From Novosphingobium subterraneum (GTDB taxonomy: Bacteria > Pseudomonadota > Alphaproteobacteria > Sphingomonadales > Sphingomonadaceae): a stretch of DNA of 64,000 nt. The stretch is from assembly GCF_000807925.1 (NCBI RefSeq), contig NZ_JRVC01000004.1, positions 1-64,000 on the forward strand, given 5' to 3'. Numbering within the stretch: the stretch's first letter is position 1; each line of letters starts with the position of its first letter. Shown here piece by piece: positions 45,359-56,250 of the stretch. The position numbers and the translations under genes are program-made. Below the pieces are notes generated by a model. That model saw only the letters and a list, made by a program, of their open reading frames with translations. It was not told where the DNA came from and ran no database searches.

Positions 45359-46882
45359 ATGATGAGCGAGCACGCAGCATCGGGCGGCGACTTCGACGTA
45401 TTGATCGTCGGCGCGGGCATTTCCGGCATAGGCTCTGCCTGGCATCTGCAGGAGCAGTGCCCGGGCAGGACTTATGCGATTATCGAAGCCAAGGACACGT
45501 TCGGCGGCACGTGGGAGACGCACAAGTATCCCGGCGTGCGATCGGATTCCGACCTGTACACCTTCGGCTATCGCTTCAAGCCCTGGGTCGGCGCGCCAAT
45601 TGCCAGCGCGCAGGCAATTCTCGACTACATGGGCGAGGTGATCGAGGAAGGCGGGATCGACCGGCACATCCGCTATGGCCACACGATTACCAGTGCAAAG
45701 TGGGATAGTGCCAGCAACCGGTGGACGCTGGAAGCACGGACCAAGGACGGAAACACGGCCGCGTTCACGGCCAATTTCTTGTGGATGTGCCAGGGCTACT
45801 ATGACCACCAGGTGCCCTACATCCCGAAGGAGTGGCAGGGCGTTTCCGACTTCAAGGGTCTGTTCGTCCACGCCCAGCTGTGGGACCCGGCGACTGACGT
45901 TTCGGGCAAGCGGGTTCTCGTGATCGGATCGGGCGCCACGGCGGCCACGGTGGTCCCGGCGCTGTGCGATCTGGGAGCCAAGGTCACGATGCTCCAGCGC
46001 TCGCCAACCTGGTTCTATGCTGCGCCAAACGTGAGCGAACTGGCCGAGCGGTTGCGCACGATCGGGATCGATGAACCGACGATCCATCGCGTTGTGCGGC
46101 AGGACTACATCTACAACTTCCATGAAATGGACCGTCGCAGTCGCGAAGAGCCCGAAGCCATGGCCGAGGACCTGCGTGCCCTGATCCGCGGGTACGTGGG
46201 TGAGGATTTCCAGTTCGAGCCGCACTTCGCCCCGCGCTATCGCGTTTGGCAGCAGCGGCTGGCCCAGTTGCCTGACGGCGATCTGTTCCAGCAGGTCGTG
46301 GCGGGCAACGCGACGGTAGTGACCGACACGATCGACCGGTTCACCGAGACAGGGGTCCTGACCAGCAGTGGCGAATTGCTGGAAGCAGACATCATCATGG
46401 CCTGCACCGGCTTCCGGCTGAAAGTGCTGGGCGATATTCCTTTCGAGGTGGATGGCCAGGCCGTGGACTGGGGCAAGACGGTGACCTACCGTGGGATGAT
46501 GTTCACCGGCGTGCCCAACATGGCGTGGGTCTTCGGCTATTTCCGGGCAAGCTGGACCTTGCGCGTCGACATGATGGCCGACTTTGTCTGCCACCTGCTG
46601 AACCATATGACAGAGCGCGGTGCGAAGAAGGTGGAAGTCGTCTTTCGCGACGAGGATGCGGGCATGGAAATCTTGCCGTGGATCGAGGAAGACAATTTCA
46701 ATCCCGGCTATCTGATGCGCGACATGGACAAGCTGCCAAGGCGCGGGTCAAACGATGTCTGGCGGCACAACCAGAACTACTGGCTGGAGCGTGAGGCCTT
46801 TCCGTCCATCGACCTGGATGGGCAGGAGTTCATCTACGACGGGGTACGGCGGGATGTGCCCCTTGCGGAGGCGGCCGAGTAG
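45359..46882 (+). CDS. Baeyer-Villiger-type flavin monooxygenase
   Basis: The 507-residue protein has FAD loop LIVGAGISGIGSAWHL, FGGTWETHKYPGVRSDSD of the EthA-like branch, the Baeyer-Villiger fingerprint F-x-G-x3-H-x3-W at F165-W175 (FKGLFVHAQLW), and the NADPH loop VIGSGATAATVV. It would insert oxygen next to a carbonyl using NADPH and O2. AGAGGC precedes a double ATG; the start at 45362 is equally good. It converges with an FMO-type gene. Substrate unknown. Confidence 0.9.
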   Translation: MMSEHAASGGDFDVLIVGAGISGIGSAWHLQEQCPGRTYAIIEAKDTFGGTWETHKYPGVRSDSDLYTFGYRFKPWVGAPIASAQAILDYMGEVIEEGGIDRHIRYGHTITSAKWDSASNRWTLEARTKDGNTAAFTANFLWMCQGYYDHQVPYIPKEWQGVSDFKGLFVHAQLWDPATDVSGKRVLVIGSGATAATVVPALCDLGAKVTMLQRSPTWFYAAPNVSELAERLRTIGIDEPTIHRVVRQDYIYNFHEMDRRSREEPEAMAEDLRALIRGYVGEDFQFEPHFAPRYRVWQQRLAQLPDGDLFQQVVAGNATVVTDTIDRFTETGVLTSSGELLEADIIMACTGFRLKVLGDIPFEVDGQAVDWGKTVTYRGMMFTGVPNMAWVFGYFRASWTLRVDMMADFVCHLLNHMTERGAKKVEVVFRDEDAGMEILPWIEEDNFNPGYLMRDMDKLPRRGSNDVWRHNQNYWLEREAFPSIDLDGQEFIYDGVRRDVPLAEAAE

Positions 46883-46916
46883 CCGCGCACGGTTGGACAA
46901 GACGATCGCGCCTTGA

Positions 46917-48341
46917 TCAGACAGGTGGCGAGGATCGGGCCGGGATCGGCCGACGGTTGCCCTCGGCCCGGGCTCGCCTTGCGCCTGCCGCGAGTTCTTT
47001 GTTCAAGGCGCGAACATAGGCGTCGAAGTCCAACTGGATCGTATGGCGCCGTGCGGCATAGTACTGGCCGGTATGGTAGGCTTCGTCGGCGGCGATGATG
47101 CGATGCATTTCGGCTGGTGATGGCGGGGCATAGTCGCCTGCAAGGTAGGCGGCGACGAGCTTCGACTGCTGTTCGGCGAAATTGACCAGGGTCGGCAGGG
47201 GCTGGGCGAGGCCGACATAGAACAGATCTGGTACTTCGGGCTTCATGATGCGCTTGAACAAGGGGGGCGGGCGATTGTCTGCATCGGCGGTGAATGCGGG
47301 ATCGTCGAAGAACGGAAAGCGAATGTCATAGCCGGTGGCCCAGATGATCACGTCCACCTGCTCGCGGGTTCCGTCGCTGAAGGCGACGCCATCGCCGTCG
47401 AGCCGCTCGATGCCAGGCTTCATGATGATGTCGCCCGAGCCGGCGCGGAGCAGGAATTCGCCCGAGACGGTGCCGTGGCTCTCGAACGGACCGATATCGG
47501 GTTCGGGCAGGCCGTACTGGCTCATCCGGCCGACCAGCTTCTTTATCATGCGCGTGGCCAGCCAGTTGCGCAGCCGCTTGGGCATCCATGATGGGGCGGG
47601 ATTCTTGTCGAGCGGCTGGCCGCGGTAGTATTTTGGCAGGACCCAGACCCCGCGCCGGGTGGAAACGAACAGCCGCGAGGCGATCGGGCGCTGCGACAGC
47701 TCTGAAGCAATATCCATGGCGCTGTTGCCCATTCCGACAACGAGTACGCGCCTGCCGACGCAATCGACCGGATCGAACGGACTGCGATAGGCATGGCTGT
47801 GGATCTGGGGACCGGAGAAGTGGCCTGGATAATCGGGGATGCGCGCAGCCCAGTGATGGCCGTTGGCCACGACAAGTGCATCGAAGCGCTCGGTCTCACC
47901 CGTGGAAAGGGAGATATTCCAACCGCCTTCGGCTCGTCGCGTCGCACTCTCTACCCGCGTGTTGAACTGGATGTGCGGGCGCAGGCCGAAGTGATCAACG
48001 TAATCGTGGAAATACTGCAGAAGCTGGGCGTGATGGGGGTAGTCCGGCCATTCTGTCGGGACGGGATAATCTTCGAACGCCAGCCGCCATTTCGACGTGT
48101 CGATGTGCAGGCTCTGGTAGCAGGCCGACATGCCGTTGGGATTGTTGAAGTACCAGTTCCCGCCAATGTCGTCGGACGCTTCGTAAACGACGAAGGGGAT
48201 GCCACGATCCTGCAGGCGTTTGGCGGTAGTGAAACCCGAGCAGCCTGCGCCGATGATGCATACGCGCGGGAGCGGACCAAGCGCTTCGGGCGCGGCGACA
48301 GGCGCGATTTGCGGTGATGACACCAATTCGGTCATGGCCAT
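46917..48341 (-). CDS. FMO-type flavin-containing monooxygenase
   Basis: This 474-residue protein has FAD loop CIIGAGCSGFTTAKRL, the FMO fingerprint F-x-G-x3-H at F175-H181 (FSGPQIHSHAY), the NADPH loop VVGMGNSAMDIA, and IIWATGYD, the FATGY-like motif. The GGNWYF segment is as in N-hydroxylating and FMO-like proteins. GGAG before the ATG at 48341 supports the start; 48335 is also possible. A perfect palindrome lies 47 bases upstream. Substrate unknown; an amine, sulfide or ketone is possible. Confidence 0.9.
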   Translation of the reverse strand: MAMTELVSSPQIAPVAAPEALGPLPRVCIIGAGCSGFTTAKRLQDRGIPFVVYEASDDIGGNWYFNNPNGMSACYQSLHIDTSKWRLAFEDYPVPTEWPDYPHHAQLLQYFHDYVDHFGLRPHIQFNTRVESATRRAEGGWNISLSTGETERFDALVVANGHHWAARIPDYPGHFSGPQIHSHAYRSPFDPVDCVGRRVLVVGMGNSAMDIASELSQRPIASRLFVSTRRGVWVLPKYYRGQPLDKNPAPSWMPKRLRNWLATRMIKKLVGRMSQYGLPEPDIGPFESHGTVSGEFLLRAGSGDIIMKPGIERLDGDGVAFSDGTREQVDVIIWATGYDIRFPFFDDPAFTADADNRPPPLFKRIMKPEVPDLFYVGLAQPLPTLVNFAEQQSKLVAAYLAGDYAPPSPAEMHRIIAADEAYHTGQYYAARRHTIQLDFDAYVRALNKELAAGARRARAEGNRRPIPARSSPPV

Positions 48342-48387
48342 GATCCTGCTCCATCGTCCGGGCTTGCGGGCCCGGAGCAGGAGTATC

Positions 48388-48405
48388 CTTAATCGCGTGA
48401 TTAAG
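48388..48405. promoter_or_regulatory. Perfect palindrome upstream of the FMO gene, candidate operator
   Basis: CTTAATC and GATTAAG flank GCGT. The 18-base palindrome lies between the FMO start and the end of the PepSY gene, at a distance suitable for repressing an FMO promoter. It looks like a TetR- or MarR-type site, but no such gene is adjacent. Confidence 0.45.
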
Positions 48406-48426
48406 TCCAGCCGGCCGGGTGATCGG

Positions 48427-49710
48427 TCAAGTATTGCGGACGCGAAGTGAACGACCCGCACGCGCCGAGCGCTTTTTCAGCCAGATGACCACTCCGGTGA
48501 CGGACAGCATGGTGACGAGCAGACCCAGCATGCTGACGAAGATCCGGTAGGGCAGGCCAAAGACCTGCGCCATGTGCAGCGCCGTGAGCCAGTTGCTGAA
48601 CGTATTGGTGCCGTTGACGCCGCTGGGCCAGTAGACAGCCTTCATCTTGCCGGTGTTGCTGTCGAAAGCGATACCTGTGCCGCCGCCGTGATGGCCGATA
48701 TCTGCCGCGGTGGTAAAGCCGTAGACGTACATGCCGCTGGTTGGCACGTGCCATAGCCAGCTTTCGCCCTCTTCGAGCGGCACAAGTCCTTGCTTCATGG
48801 ACTCCTGTTCAGCGAGTTGCCTGGCGCGCTCGGTTGCGGCGCGGAAATCGAGGACGGGGTTGTTCCGAGGAACAGCCAAGGCGCTTTCCTCCAAGATCAG
48901 CCGCGGATCCTGCGCGCCGAGCGCCTGCATCACGGGTACATGGACCTGCGGCAGGTTGAAGGACACGCTCGACCAAGCAAAAACCAGCAGAAGCGGCCAT
49001 AGCCACAGGCCGCCGGCGCGGTGGAGGTCGAAGTTGAGCTTGTAGGGTGTGGACTTCCAGCGGATGCGCCAGCTCGGGCGCCAGCGATCGAGGAAGGATG
49101 TGCGCGCAGGCTTCGGAGTCTTGGGCGGCAGCGTGAGGTAGAAGCCGACGAAACAATCTACCGTCCAGACAAGCGCGGCAATCCCGAAGATCAGGGTCCC
49201 GAATGTATCGAGGGCAAGGCTGTAGTGCAGGCGATAGAGGAAGGGCATCAGGTTCTTCTGCCCTTGGGCAATGTTGCCCCATTCGCGGCGGCCTTGCTCC
49301 TCGCCGGTGACGGGATTGAGGAACAGGTCGTCCCATTCGGGCACGCCCGGCCCGTGTTCACGCTCGAGCCCGGTCTTCGGATCGAGCCAGTGGAGGTGGA
49401 GGCGCAGCGCCTTGCCCGGTTCCACCGAGAGCGGCAGGAAATCGAGCGCGGCACCGGGGTAGCGCGCCAGTACCTCTTCGCGCACGCGCAGGGGATCGGG
49501 CGTGCCGGTCCAGCTTGAATTGTGCAGTTCGGGCGCGGTGGCGGCTTCGAGTTCCTCGATCCATGGCAAGAGAGAACCGGTAAGGCCCGCCACGGCAAGG
49601 AACAGTGCAAGGGTGAGGCCTGCCCAGCGATGGACCATGACCCAGAATGCGCGCCCCGGCAGCGCGAGGCGCCGGGGCGATGGGACAGACTGTTGGGCGG
49701 TGGTGGCCAT
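48427..49710 (-). CDS. PepSY-domain transmembrane protein
   Basis: A 427-residue membrane protein with four hydrophobic segments: WVMVHRWAGLTLALFLAVAG near the N terminus, two in the middle (LIFGIAALVWTVDCFVGFYL and LLLVFAWSSVSF), and a C-terminal VSMLGLLVTMLSVTGVVIWL followed by basic residues. The layout HRWAGL with later LHRAGGL and LHMAQVFG fits PepSY-associated (PiuB-like) proteins that accompany siderophore receptors and may reduce ferric siderophores. The ATG overlaps the receptor stop (TGATG), so it is translated together with it. Confidence 0.9.
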   Translation of the reverse strand: MATTAQQSVPSPRRLALPGRAFWVMVHRWAGLTLALFLAVAGLTGSLLPWIEELEAATAPELHNSSWTGTPDPLRVREEVLARYPGAALDFLPLSVEPGKALRLHLHWLDPKTGLEREHGPGVPEWDDLFLNPVTGEEQGRREWGNIAQGQKNLMPFLYRLHYSLALDTFGTLIFGIAALVWTVDCFVGFYLTLPPKTPKPARTSFLDRWRPSWRIRWKSTPYKLNFDLHRAGGLWLWPLLLVFAWSSVSFNLPQVHVPVMQALGAQDPRLILEESALAVPRNNPVLDFRAATERARQLAEQESMKQGLVPLEEGESWLWHVPTSGMYVYGFTTAADIGHHGGGTGIAFDSNTGKMKAVYWPSGVNGTNTFSNWLTALHMAQVFGLPYRIFVSMLGLLVTMLSVTGVVIWLKKRSARAGRSLRVRNT

Positions 49711-51800
49711 CAGAAGGTCATCCTGACTGAACCGGTGACGCTGCGCGGCGGCGAAAGGAAGGATTGATCCCAATACAGGCTGGCGAGATGCTTGTGATTG
49801 GTGACATTGGCGACGTTGAGGTTGAAGCTCACGTTGTCATTGAGCTTGTAGCCGGCCTGGAGCTGCAGGGTGGCGTAATCGTCCTGGCGGATCGTGCCTA
49901 CGCTGTTCGTGATGAACACCGAATCCTGCCAGCGCATCGCCGCGCCAAGTTGGACCTTCTCGACCGGCTCCCAGCGAAGCAGCAGGTTGGCAGTGGTGCG
50001 CGGAACATAGGTGCGGACGGGATCGCCGTTGCGCCCTTCGAGCGACAGGTGGGTGACGCCGCCCTGCACGGTCAGGCCGGGAGCAATGCGGCCGCCGACT
50101 TCCGCCTCGACGCCCTGGCTGCGCACGAAGATGCCGTTGTAGAGCGTCTGGCCGAGAGTGACGTCATATCCTGCGGCTTCGGCAAGGTTCGACTGTTCGG
50201 AGCGGAACAGGGCGAGCGAGCCGAACAGGGCCTTGTCGGCGGTCTCGCCCTTGAGGCCGGCTTCCCAGCTCTTGCCCTTGGCCGAGCCTACGGGCTTGAG
50301 GTTTGTGCCGAGTTCCTTCTGCGGATTGAAGATGTCGCTGTAGCTGCCGTAGAGGTTGATGCCCGGCAGGATCCTGAAAGTCGCGCCGACGAACGGGCTG
50401 ACCGCGCTCTCGCTGCGGGCGGCGCTGACGCCGAAAGTGAAGCCGGTGGTCTGCACGTCAATGTAGTTGGCGCCAAGGATCAGGCTGAGGCGGTCGGTCA
50501 GCTCGAGATCGGTGGCGGCACGGACCCGCCACTGCTTGTCCGAGATGCGCGCGCTTTCTACGGCATCGCCAAAGGCCGGGAATGGGACTTCCGTACCGTC
50601 CCAGCCTGATTGCAGGGCGGGGAGGGCACCCCAGGCCGGGTCGGTGCCGGGGACGGGGTAGGTGAGGTAGCCGAACTTCGCTGCGGTGCGCTGGACACCG
50701 AGGGTCAGCTTGTGGTCGCGGCCGAAGAGCTTGAAGGTGCCATCGAGGCGATTGTCCCAGATCCAGCCGCGTGCGGTGGAAAGGTAGCCGCCGGGGTAGC
50801 CGAACAGGCCGAGGCCCGTTTCGGCATCGGGCGTGCCATAGACGTAGAACAGCCGCGAGGGTTCGTCGTTGATGCGGCGCGAGAGATGGGTTTTGACGCT
50901 CCAGCCAGGAGCGAAAGCCCATGTGGCTTCTCCGAACGCGGTCTGGTCCTTGCTTTTCCAGTAGGTCCAGTCCTGCGTGGTCGACGTGGAGAAGTCCCAG
51001 TCGAGCTGGTTGCCCTCGCTGTCAAGCAACGGCAGCGCGCCCCACAGCACGCCGCGCGAGGTGCCCTGCTGGCGGGCGTAGCCGAAGGACAGCGCCAGGT
51101 TATCGGCAATGCGGCCATCGACCACCGCCTGCAATGCCGTGCGGTTCGAGCGGTAGTCCCGCAAGTAGGAGTCCGCATTCTGCGCTGCACCGACAAGGCG
51201 GACGCCCCAGTTGCCATCCGACGTCAGCGGCATTTCGATATCGACTTCGCCGCGTACCCGGTTCCACGAGGCGGCAGTCAGTTCGCCGGTGACGCGGCGC
51301 TGGCCGGTGTAATGGCGACGGCGGTAATTGATCGTGCCAGAAGGATTGCCGACGCCCGACAGCAGGCCATTGGCGCCTCGCACGACCTCGATTGAATCCC
51401 ACATCACGGTATCGAGCGACCCAATCGCAGGCCCCCAGATGTTCGGCAACTGGATCCCGTCCACCATGGCTTCGGTGATGTCGAAGCCGCGGGCGTTGTA
51501 GTAGGTGCGGTCCGTCTCGGCCTCCTCGACGTTCACGCCGGTGACGTAGCGCAGGACGTCGTTGACCTCGTCGAAGGCAAAGTCATCGAGCAGGGTGCGA
51601 TCGACGACGGTTACCGATTGCGGCGTGTCGATGATGGCCAGAGGGAGGCCGGTTGCGCCGCTGGCAACGCCCTCAGCCCGGTCTCCGATCACGGTGATGC
51701 GGTTTTCGGTGTCCTCAGCTTCATCGGCATATGCCGGATGTCCGCCAAGGACGAGGGCGGCAAGGGACGTAGCTGAAAGGAAATGCAAGCGATGCGACAC
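49710..51800 (-). CDS. TonB-dependent siderophore receptor
   Basis: An outer-membrane receptor of 696 residues with signal peptide ending HPAYA, TonB-box-like ITVIG, a plug domain from about 50 (IIDTPQSVTVVD, with YNARGF and NGLLSGVGNPSGTINY), and a beta-barrel ending in the C-terminal phenylalanine (SVRMTF). It starts with GTG after GGGAGCC. The plug pattern fits ferric-siderophore receptors such as FhuE/FpvA. Iron-box-like palindromes lie upstream and the PepSY partner follows. Confidence 0.93.
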   Translation of the reverse strand: MSHRLHFLSATSLAALVLGGHPAYADEAEDTENRITVIGDRAEGVASGATGLPLAIIDTPQSVTVVDRTLLDDFAFDEVNDVLRYVTGVNVEEAETDRTYYNARGFDITEAMVDGIQLPNIWGPAIGSLDTVMWDSIEVVRGANGLLSGVGNPSGTINYRRRHYTGQRRVTGELTAASWNRVRGEVDIEMPLTSDGNWGVRLVGAAQNADSYLRDYRSNRTALQAVVDGRIADNLALSFGYARQQGTSRGVLWGALPLLDSEGNQLDWDFSTSTTQDWTYWKSKDQTAFGEATWAFAPGWSVKTHLSRRINDEPSRLFYVYGTPDAETGLGLFGYPGGYLSTARGWIWDNRLDGTFKLFGRDHKLTLGVQRTAAKFGYLTYPVPGTDPAWGALPALQSGWDGTEVPFPAFGDAVESARISDKQWRVRAATDLELTDRLSLILGANYIDVQTTGFTFGVSAARSESAVSPFVGATFRILPGINLYGSYSDIFNPQKELGTNLKPVGSAKGKSWEAGLKGETADKALFGSLALFRSEQSNLAEAAGYDVTLGQTLYNGIFVRSQGVEAEVGGRIAPGLTVQGGVTHLSLEGRNGDPVRTYVPRTTANLLLRWEPVEKVQLGAAMRWQDSVFITNSVGTIRQDDYATLQLQAGYKLNDNVSFNLNVANVTNHKHLASLYWDQSFLSPPRSVTGSVRMTF

Positions 51801-51833
51801 GTTAGGCTCCCGTCTGTGATGGGCGGGCCTTAG

Positions 51834-51880
51834 TGCGATTCATTCGCAAGAGTCAATGCAAGTAAGAATCATTCGCATTA
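51834..51880 (-). promoter_or_regulatory. Iron-box-like palindromes upstream of the siderophore receptor
   Basis: TGCGATTCATTCGCA (51834-51848) is nearly palindromic, and GAATCATTCGCATTA (51866-51880) repeats much of it. Both lie 34-80 bases before the receptor start. They resemble Fur-family sites seen in front of TonB receptors, so repression by iron is likely but not proven. Confidence 0.5.
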
Positions 51881-51947
51881 AAGATGTGTGAACCCTCATG
51901 GATTGGCTGGTTGCCAGTGTCGGCAGACCGCATTAGAAGTGCGGCCA

Positions 51948-53982
<2,035 letters not shown>

Positions 53983-53991
53983 TCGTCAAAT

Positions 53992-54036
53992 GCCGATCCG
54001 GCTTGCTGCGTCACCAATGCGGCAAGCCGGATCGGC
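53992..54036. terminator. Long perfect hairpin between thiC and DUF2726 gene
   Basis: GCCGATCCGGCTTGC and GCAAGCCGGATCGGC form a perfect 15-bp stem with a 15-base loop, between the two convergent genes. It can act in both directions; no long T-run is present. Confidence 0.7.
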
Positions 54037-54053
54037 GCGAGATGCGTGAACGC

Positions 54054-54686
54054 TCAGGCGGGCTGGCGCAGCAGACCTTGCAGCAGCAGTCTGACCTGTG
54101 CTGGCGTCTGGTTGCTCATGACCTCGACATAGCCAATGCCTGCCCGCCGCAGAGCTTCCTTCTTCACGGCGTCTCTTGCTGCGGTTTCTGCCCCGAGGTG
54201 ATGACCGCTGCCTTGAAATTCCACTGCATGGACAGGACGGCAGCTGTCGTCGACGATGAGCAGATCGACGCGCTTGGAATTGATGGCCCAATAGGCATCC
54301 TTGTCATCGCTCAACAGGATTTCGCCAAGCGATACCTGACCCATTGCGCGCCAGGTGGGCTTTTCTTCGCTCAAGGTCTTGTCGAGCACGGCGAGTAAGC
54401 GCCTTTCCGACTGGTTCAACAGCGGCCTGCTCTTGAAATCGGCCTCCATGACTCGGCGGAGTTGCTCTGCTGCAACTTCTGTCTGGCTCTTGTGGGAGAG
54501 CGTGGGGGCCTGGTGTGGACGGTATTTTCGTTCAGCCGATTTTCGACCCCGCCAGAAGGCCCGGCGTTCGGCGCGCTTCAAACCCTCGGCAAAGCGTTCG
54601 ACCGCGATGCCGATAGCAGCGCCAATGGCGAGGAGGAGGGCAAGTAGGTGCGGCTTGTCTATCAGACTGACGATTTCGGATGGCAT
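54054..54686 (-). CDS. DUF2726 domain protein with N-terminal membrane helix
   Basis: This 210-residue protein starts with a hydrophobic helix (HLLALLLAIGAAIGIAVE), a basic linker, then a DUF2726 domain: LLNQSERRLLAVLDKTL, QVSLGEILL, RVDLLIVDDSCRPVHAVEFQG. The RVDLLIVD-(x)-AVEFQG order resembles the D-ExQ core of restriction-endonuclease-like nucleases, with Asp 152 or so and Glu before FQG. A role in DNA or RNA handling at the membrane is inference. The ATG at 54686 is divergent from the glycine-zipper gene. Confidence 0.8.
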   Translation of the reverse strand: MPSEIVSLIDKPHLLALLLAIGAAIGIAVERFAEGLKRAERRAFWRGRKSAERKYRPHQAPTLSHKSQTEVAAEQLRRVMEADFKSRPLLNQSERRLLAVLDKTLSEEKPTWRAMGQVSLGEILLSDDKDAYWAINSKRVDLLIVDDSCRPVHAVEFQGSGHHLGAETAARDAVKKEALRRAGIGYVEVMSNQTPAQVRLLLQGLLRQPA

Positions 54687-54816
54687 GGCAGAGGGATAGG
54701 GCAGGGGCAGTAATCGGAATCTTAATGCTGGCCGGGGAACTGCCGTCTTCACCATCCATTGGCTGAGCAACTGGGCGACGATTACGTTCGCTCTTCGGGA
54801 AGCATTGGAGAAGGCC

Positions 54817-55293
54817 ATGACGAAAGCTCGCAAGGCGGCAATTGTGCTGGCAGCGGCTGCTGCGACGACTTTGACTGCAGCATGCACGAACAATGGGTAT
54901 TATGACCGCCCCGGCTATGCGGATGGCTATGGCGATTGGGGTTATTACGATCGAGGGTATTACCAGCAGTATGGCCGGTATGATTACAATAATCCTGATC
55001 CGCGCTATGGCGGCTATTATGCCGACCGTTATTATCGCGATAATGCCCGCTATCGCGAGCGCCAGCTTTCCTACGATGACCGGGTCTATCGCGGGCGTGA
55101 CGGGCGCTATTACTGCCGCAGGTCCGACGGTTCGACTGGACTGATCGTCGGCGGCCTTGGGGGCGCGGCGGCAGGAGCGATCATCGCCGAAGGTGACAGC
55201 AAGCCGCTCGGCGCGATCATCGGCGCGATCGGTGGCGCGGCGATCGGTGCGGCAATCGACAGCCGCAATCGCAGCAACGTGCGCTGCAGGTAA
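54817..55293 (+). CDS. Tyrosine-rich glycine-zipper lipoprotein
   Basis: A protein of 158 residues with signal peptide and lipobox TAAC, a tyrosine/aspartate/arginine-rich middle (about 25-105), and a double glycine zipper at the end (LIVGGLGGAAAGAIIAEGD and IIGAIGGAAIGAAID). The end resembles the rickettsial 17-kDa antigen/SmpA-OmlA-like glycine-zipper group, which sits in the outer membrane. GGAGAAGG precedes the ATG. Function unknown; cell-envelope structure or stress is plausible. Confidence 0.85.
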   Translation: MTKARKAAIVLAAAAATTLTAACTNNGYYDRPGYADGYGDWGYYDRGYYQQYGRYDYNNPDPRYGGYYADRYYRDNARYRERQLSYDDRVYRGRDGRYYCRRSDGSTGLIVGGLGGAAAGAIIAEGDSKPLGAIIGAIGGAAIGAAIDSRNRSNVRCR

Positions 55294-55306
55294 GCGATGG
55301 ATGAAC

Positions 55307-55330
55307 GGTGGGCTCCATGGGGAGCCCACC
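55307..55330. terminator. Hairpin between convergent genes
   Basis: GGTGGGCTCC and GGAGCCCACC form a perfect 10-bp stem with loop ATGG, between the glycine-zipper gene and the 44-residue gene on the other strand. Confidence 0.65.
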
Positions 55331-55336
55331 AGTTCG

Positions 55337-55471
55337 TCAGGTATTCTTGATATTATCCAGCCCTGCGATCACACCGGGTTTCATCGACGGGTTCCATGCG
55401 TTGGGCTTCTTGGGCTTTTCGGCTTTGGGCTTGCGAACCTCGCGGTTCGACTTTTTCTGGCTCTTCGCCAT
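55337..55471 (-). CDS. Basic 44-residue microprotein
   Basis: The reading frame starts MAKSQKKSNREVRKPK and ends GLDNIKNT. Nearly one third of its residues are lysine or arginine, followed by a serine/proline/asparagine-rich segment. GGAGAA lies 7 bases before the ATG. I recall similar short lysine-rich proteins in many alphaproteobacteria, mostly named hypothetical. A nucleic-acid or ribosome contact is suggested by charge only. Terminator hairpin follows it. It is distinct from the plus-strand reading of the same bases, which has no ribosome site. Confidence 0.75.
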   Translation of the reverse strand: MAKSQKKSNREVRKPKAEKPKKPNAWNPSMKPGVIAGLDNIKNT

Positions 55472-55537
55472 TATCGTTCTCCATGCGGGCGCGTGCCCGA
55501 AGGCCTCGCTAGACGCATCGGCCTGTAATAGCGACCT

Positions 55538-56005
55538 TTAACGCGTCAGTCTTGCCAAGGTCTCGTCCAGCGCAGACAGAAAGCGCGAGCGATCCGCCTT
55601 GGAGAATGGCGCCGGGCCTCCGATCACGTCGCCACCGGCGCGCAGATCGGCCATGATCGCGCGCGTGGCGATCTGACTGCCGATGGAGCTTGTGGTAAAG
55701 GGTTTGCCAGCCGGAGAAATCACTGCCGCGCCCGCTTTCAGGCACCGGTCTGCCAGGAGTATATCGGCGGTGACGACCACGGCTTTGGAACCTGCCGCTT
55801 CGGCAATCCAGTCGTCGGCGGCGTCGAAGCCATCGCTGACCACCACGCGGCGGACAAGAGGATGTACTGGCACGCGGAAGGGTGAGTTGCTGACGACGGT
55901 TACTGGCACGTTCCGGCGGAAGGCGACCTTGTAGATCTCTTCCTTGACCGGGCATGCATCGCCATCGACCAGGATGCGCACGGCGTCGGTGGGCGTTTCA
56001 GGCAT
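55538..56005 (-). CDS. YaiI/YqxD (DUF188) family protein
   Basis: The protein of 155 residues from the ATG at 56005 starts with RILVDGDACPVKEEIYKVA, the family signature with conserved Asp, and has VVTADILLADRCLKAGA and ISPAGKPFTTSSIG. DUF188 proteins have a PIN-like fold and are suspected nucleases, without proof. It is divergent from the cold-shock gene across 245 bases. Confidence 0.92.
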   Translation of the reverse strand: MPETPTDAVRILVDGDACPVKEEIYKVAFRRNVPVTVVSNSPFRVPVHPLVRRVVVSDGFDAADDWIAEAAGSKAVVVTADILLADRCLKAGAAVISPAGKPFTTSSIGSQIATRAIMADLRAGGDVIGGPAPFSKADRSRFLSALDETLARLTR

Positions 56006-56250
56006 GATCGTCCAGTAGCTTTGCCGGAGCGGGATGGCCACTGTCCGATTAAGTTCGCCAAAGCGCGGGCGGGGTGCTACAAGAGCATCGCTGACGTCGA
56101 ATTTTGCGACGGACTTCGGCATTGACTACCACGCTGGCGCTTCGGTTCTCGCGGGGCCTTCGACGACGATTTCCTTTCAATTGACGAACCACGCACGGCC
56201 CGGCGGCACTTTCGCTTCCGGGCAACACTCGTTCTTGGAAGGAACATCCC

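Noticed and set aside
55308-55541. 77-residue plus-strand ORF
   Set aside because: It starts within a terminator hairpin and overlaps the better-supported microprotein on the other strand.
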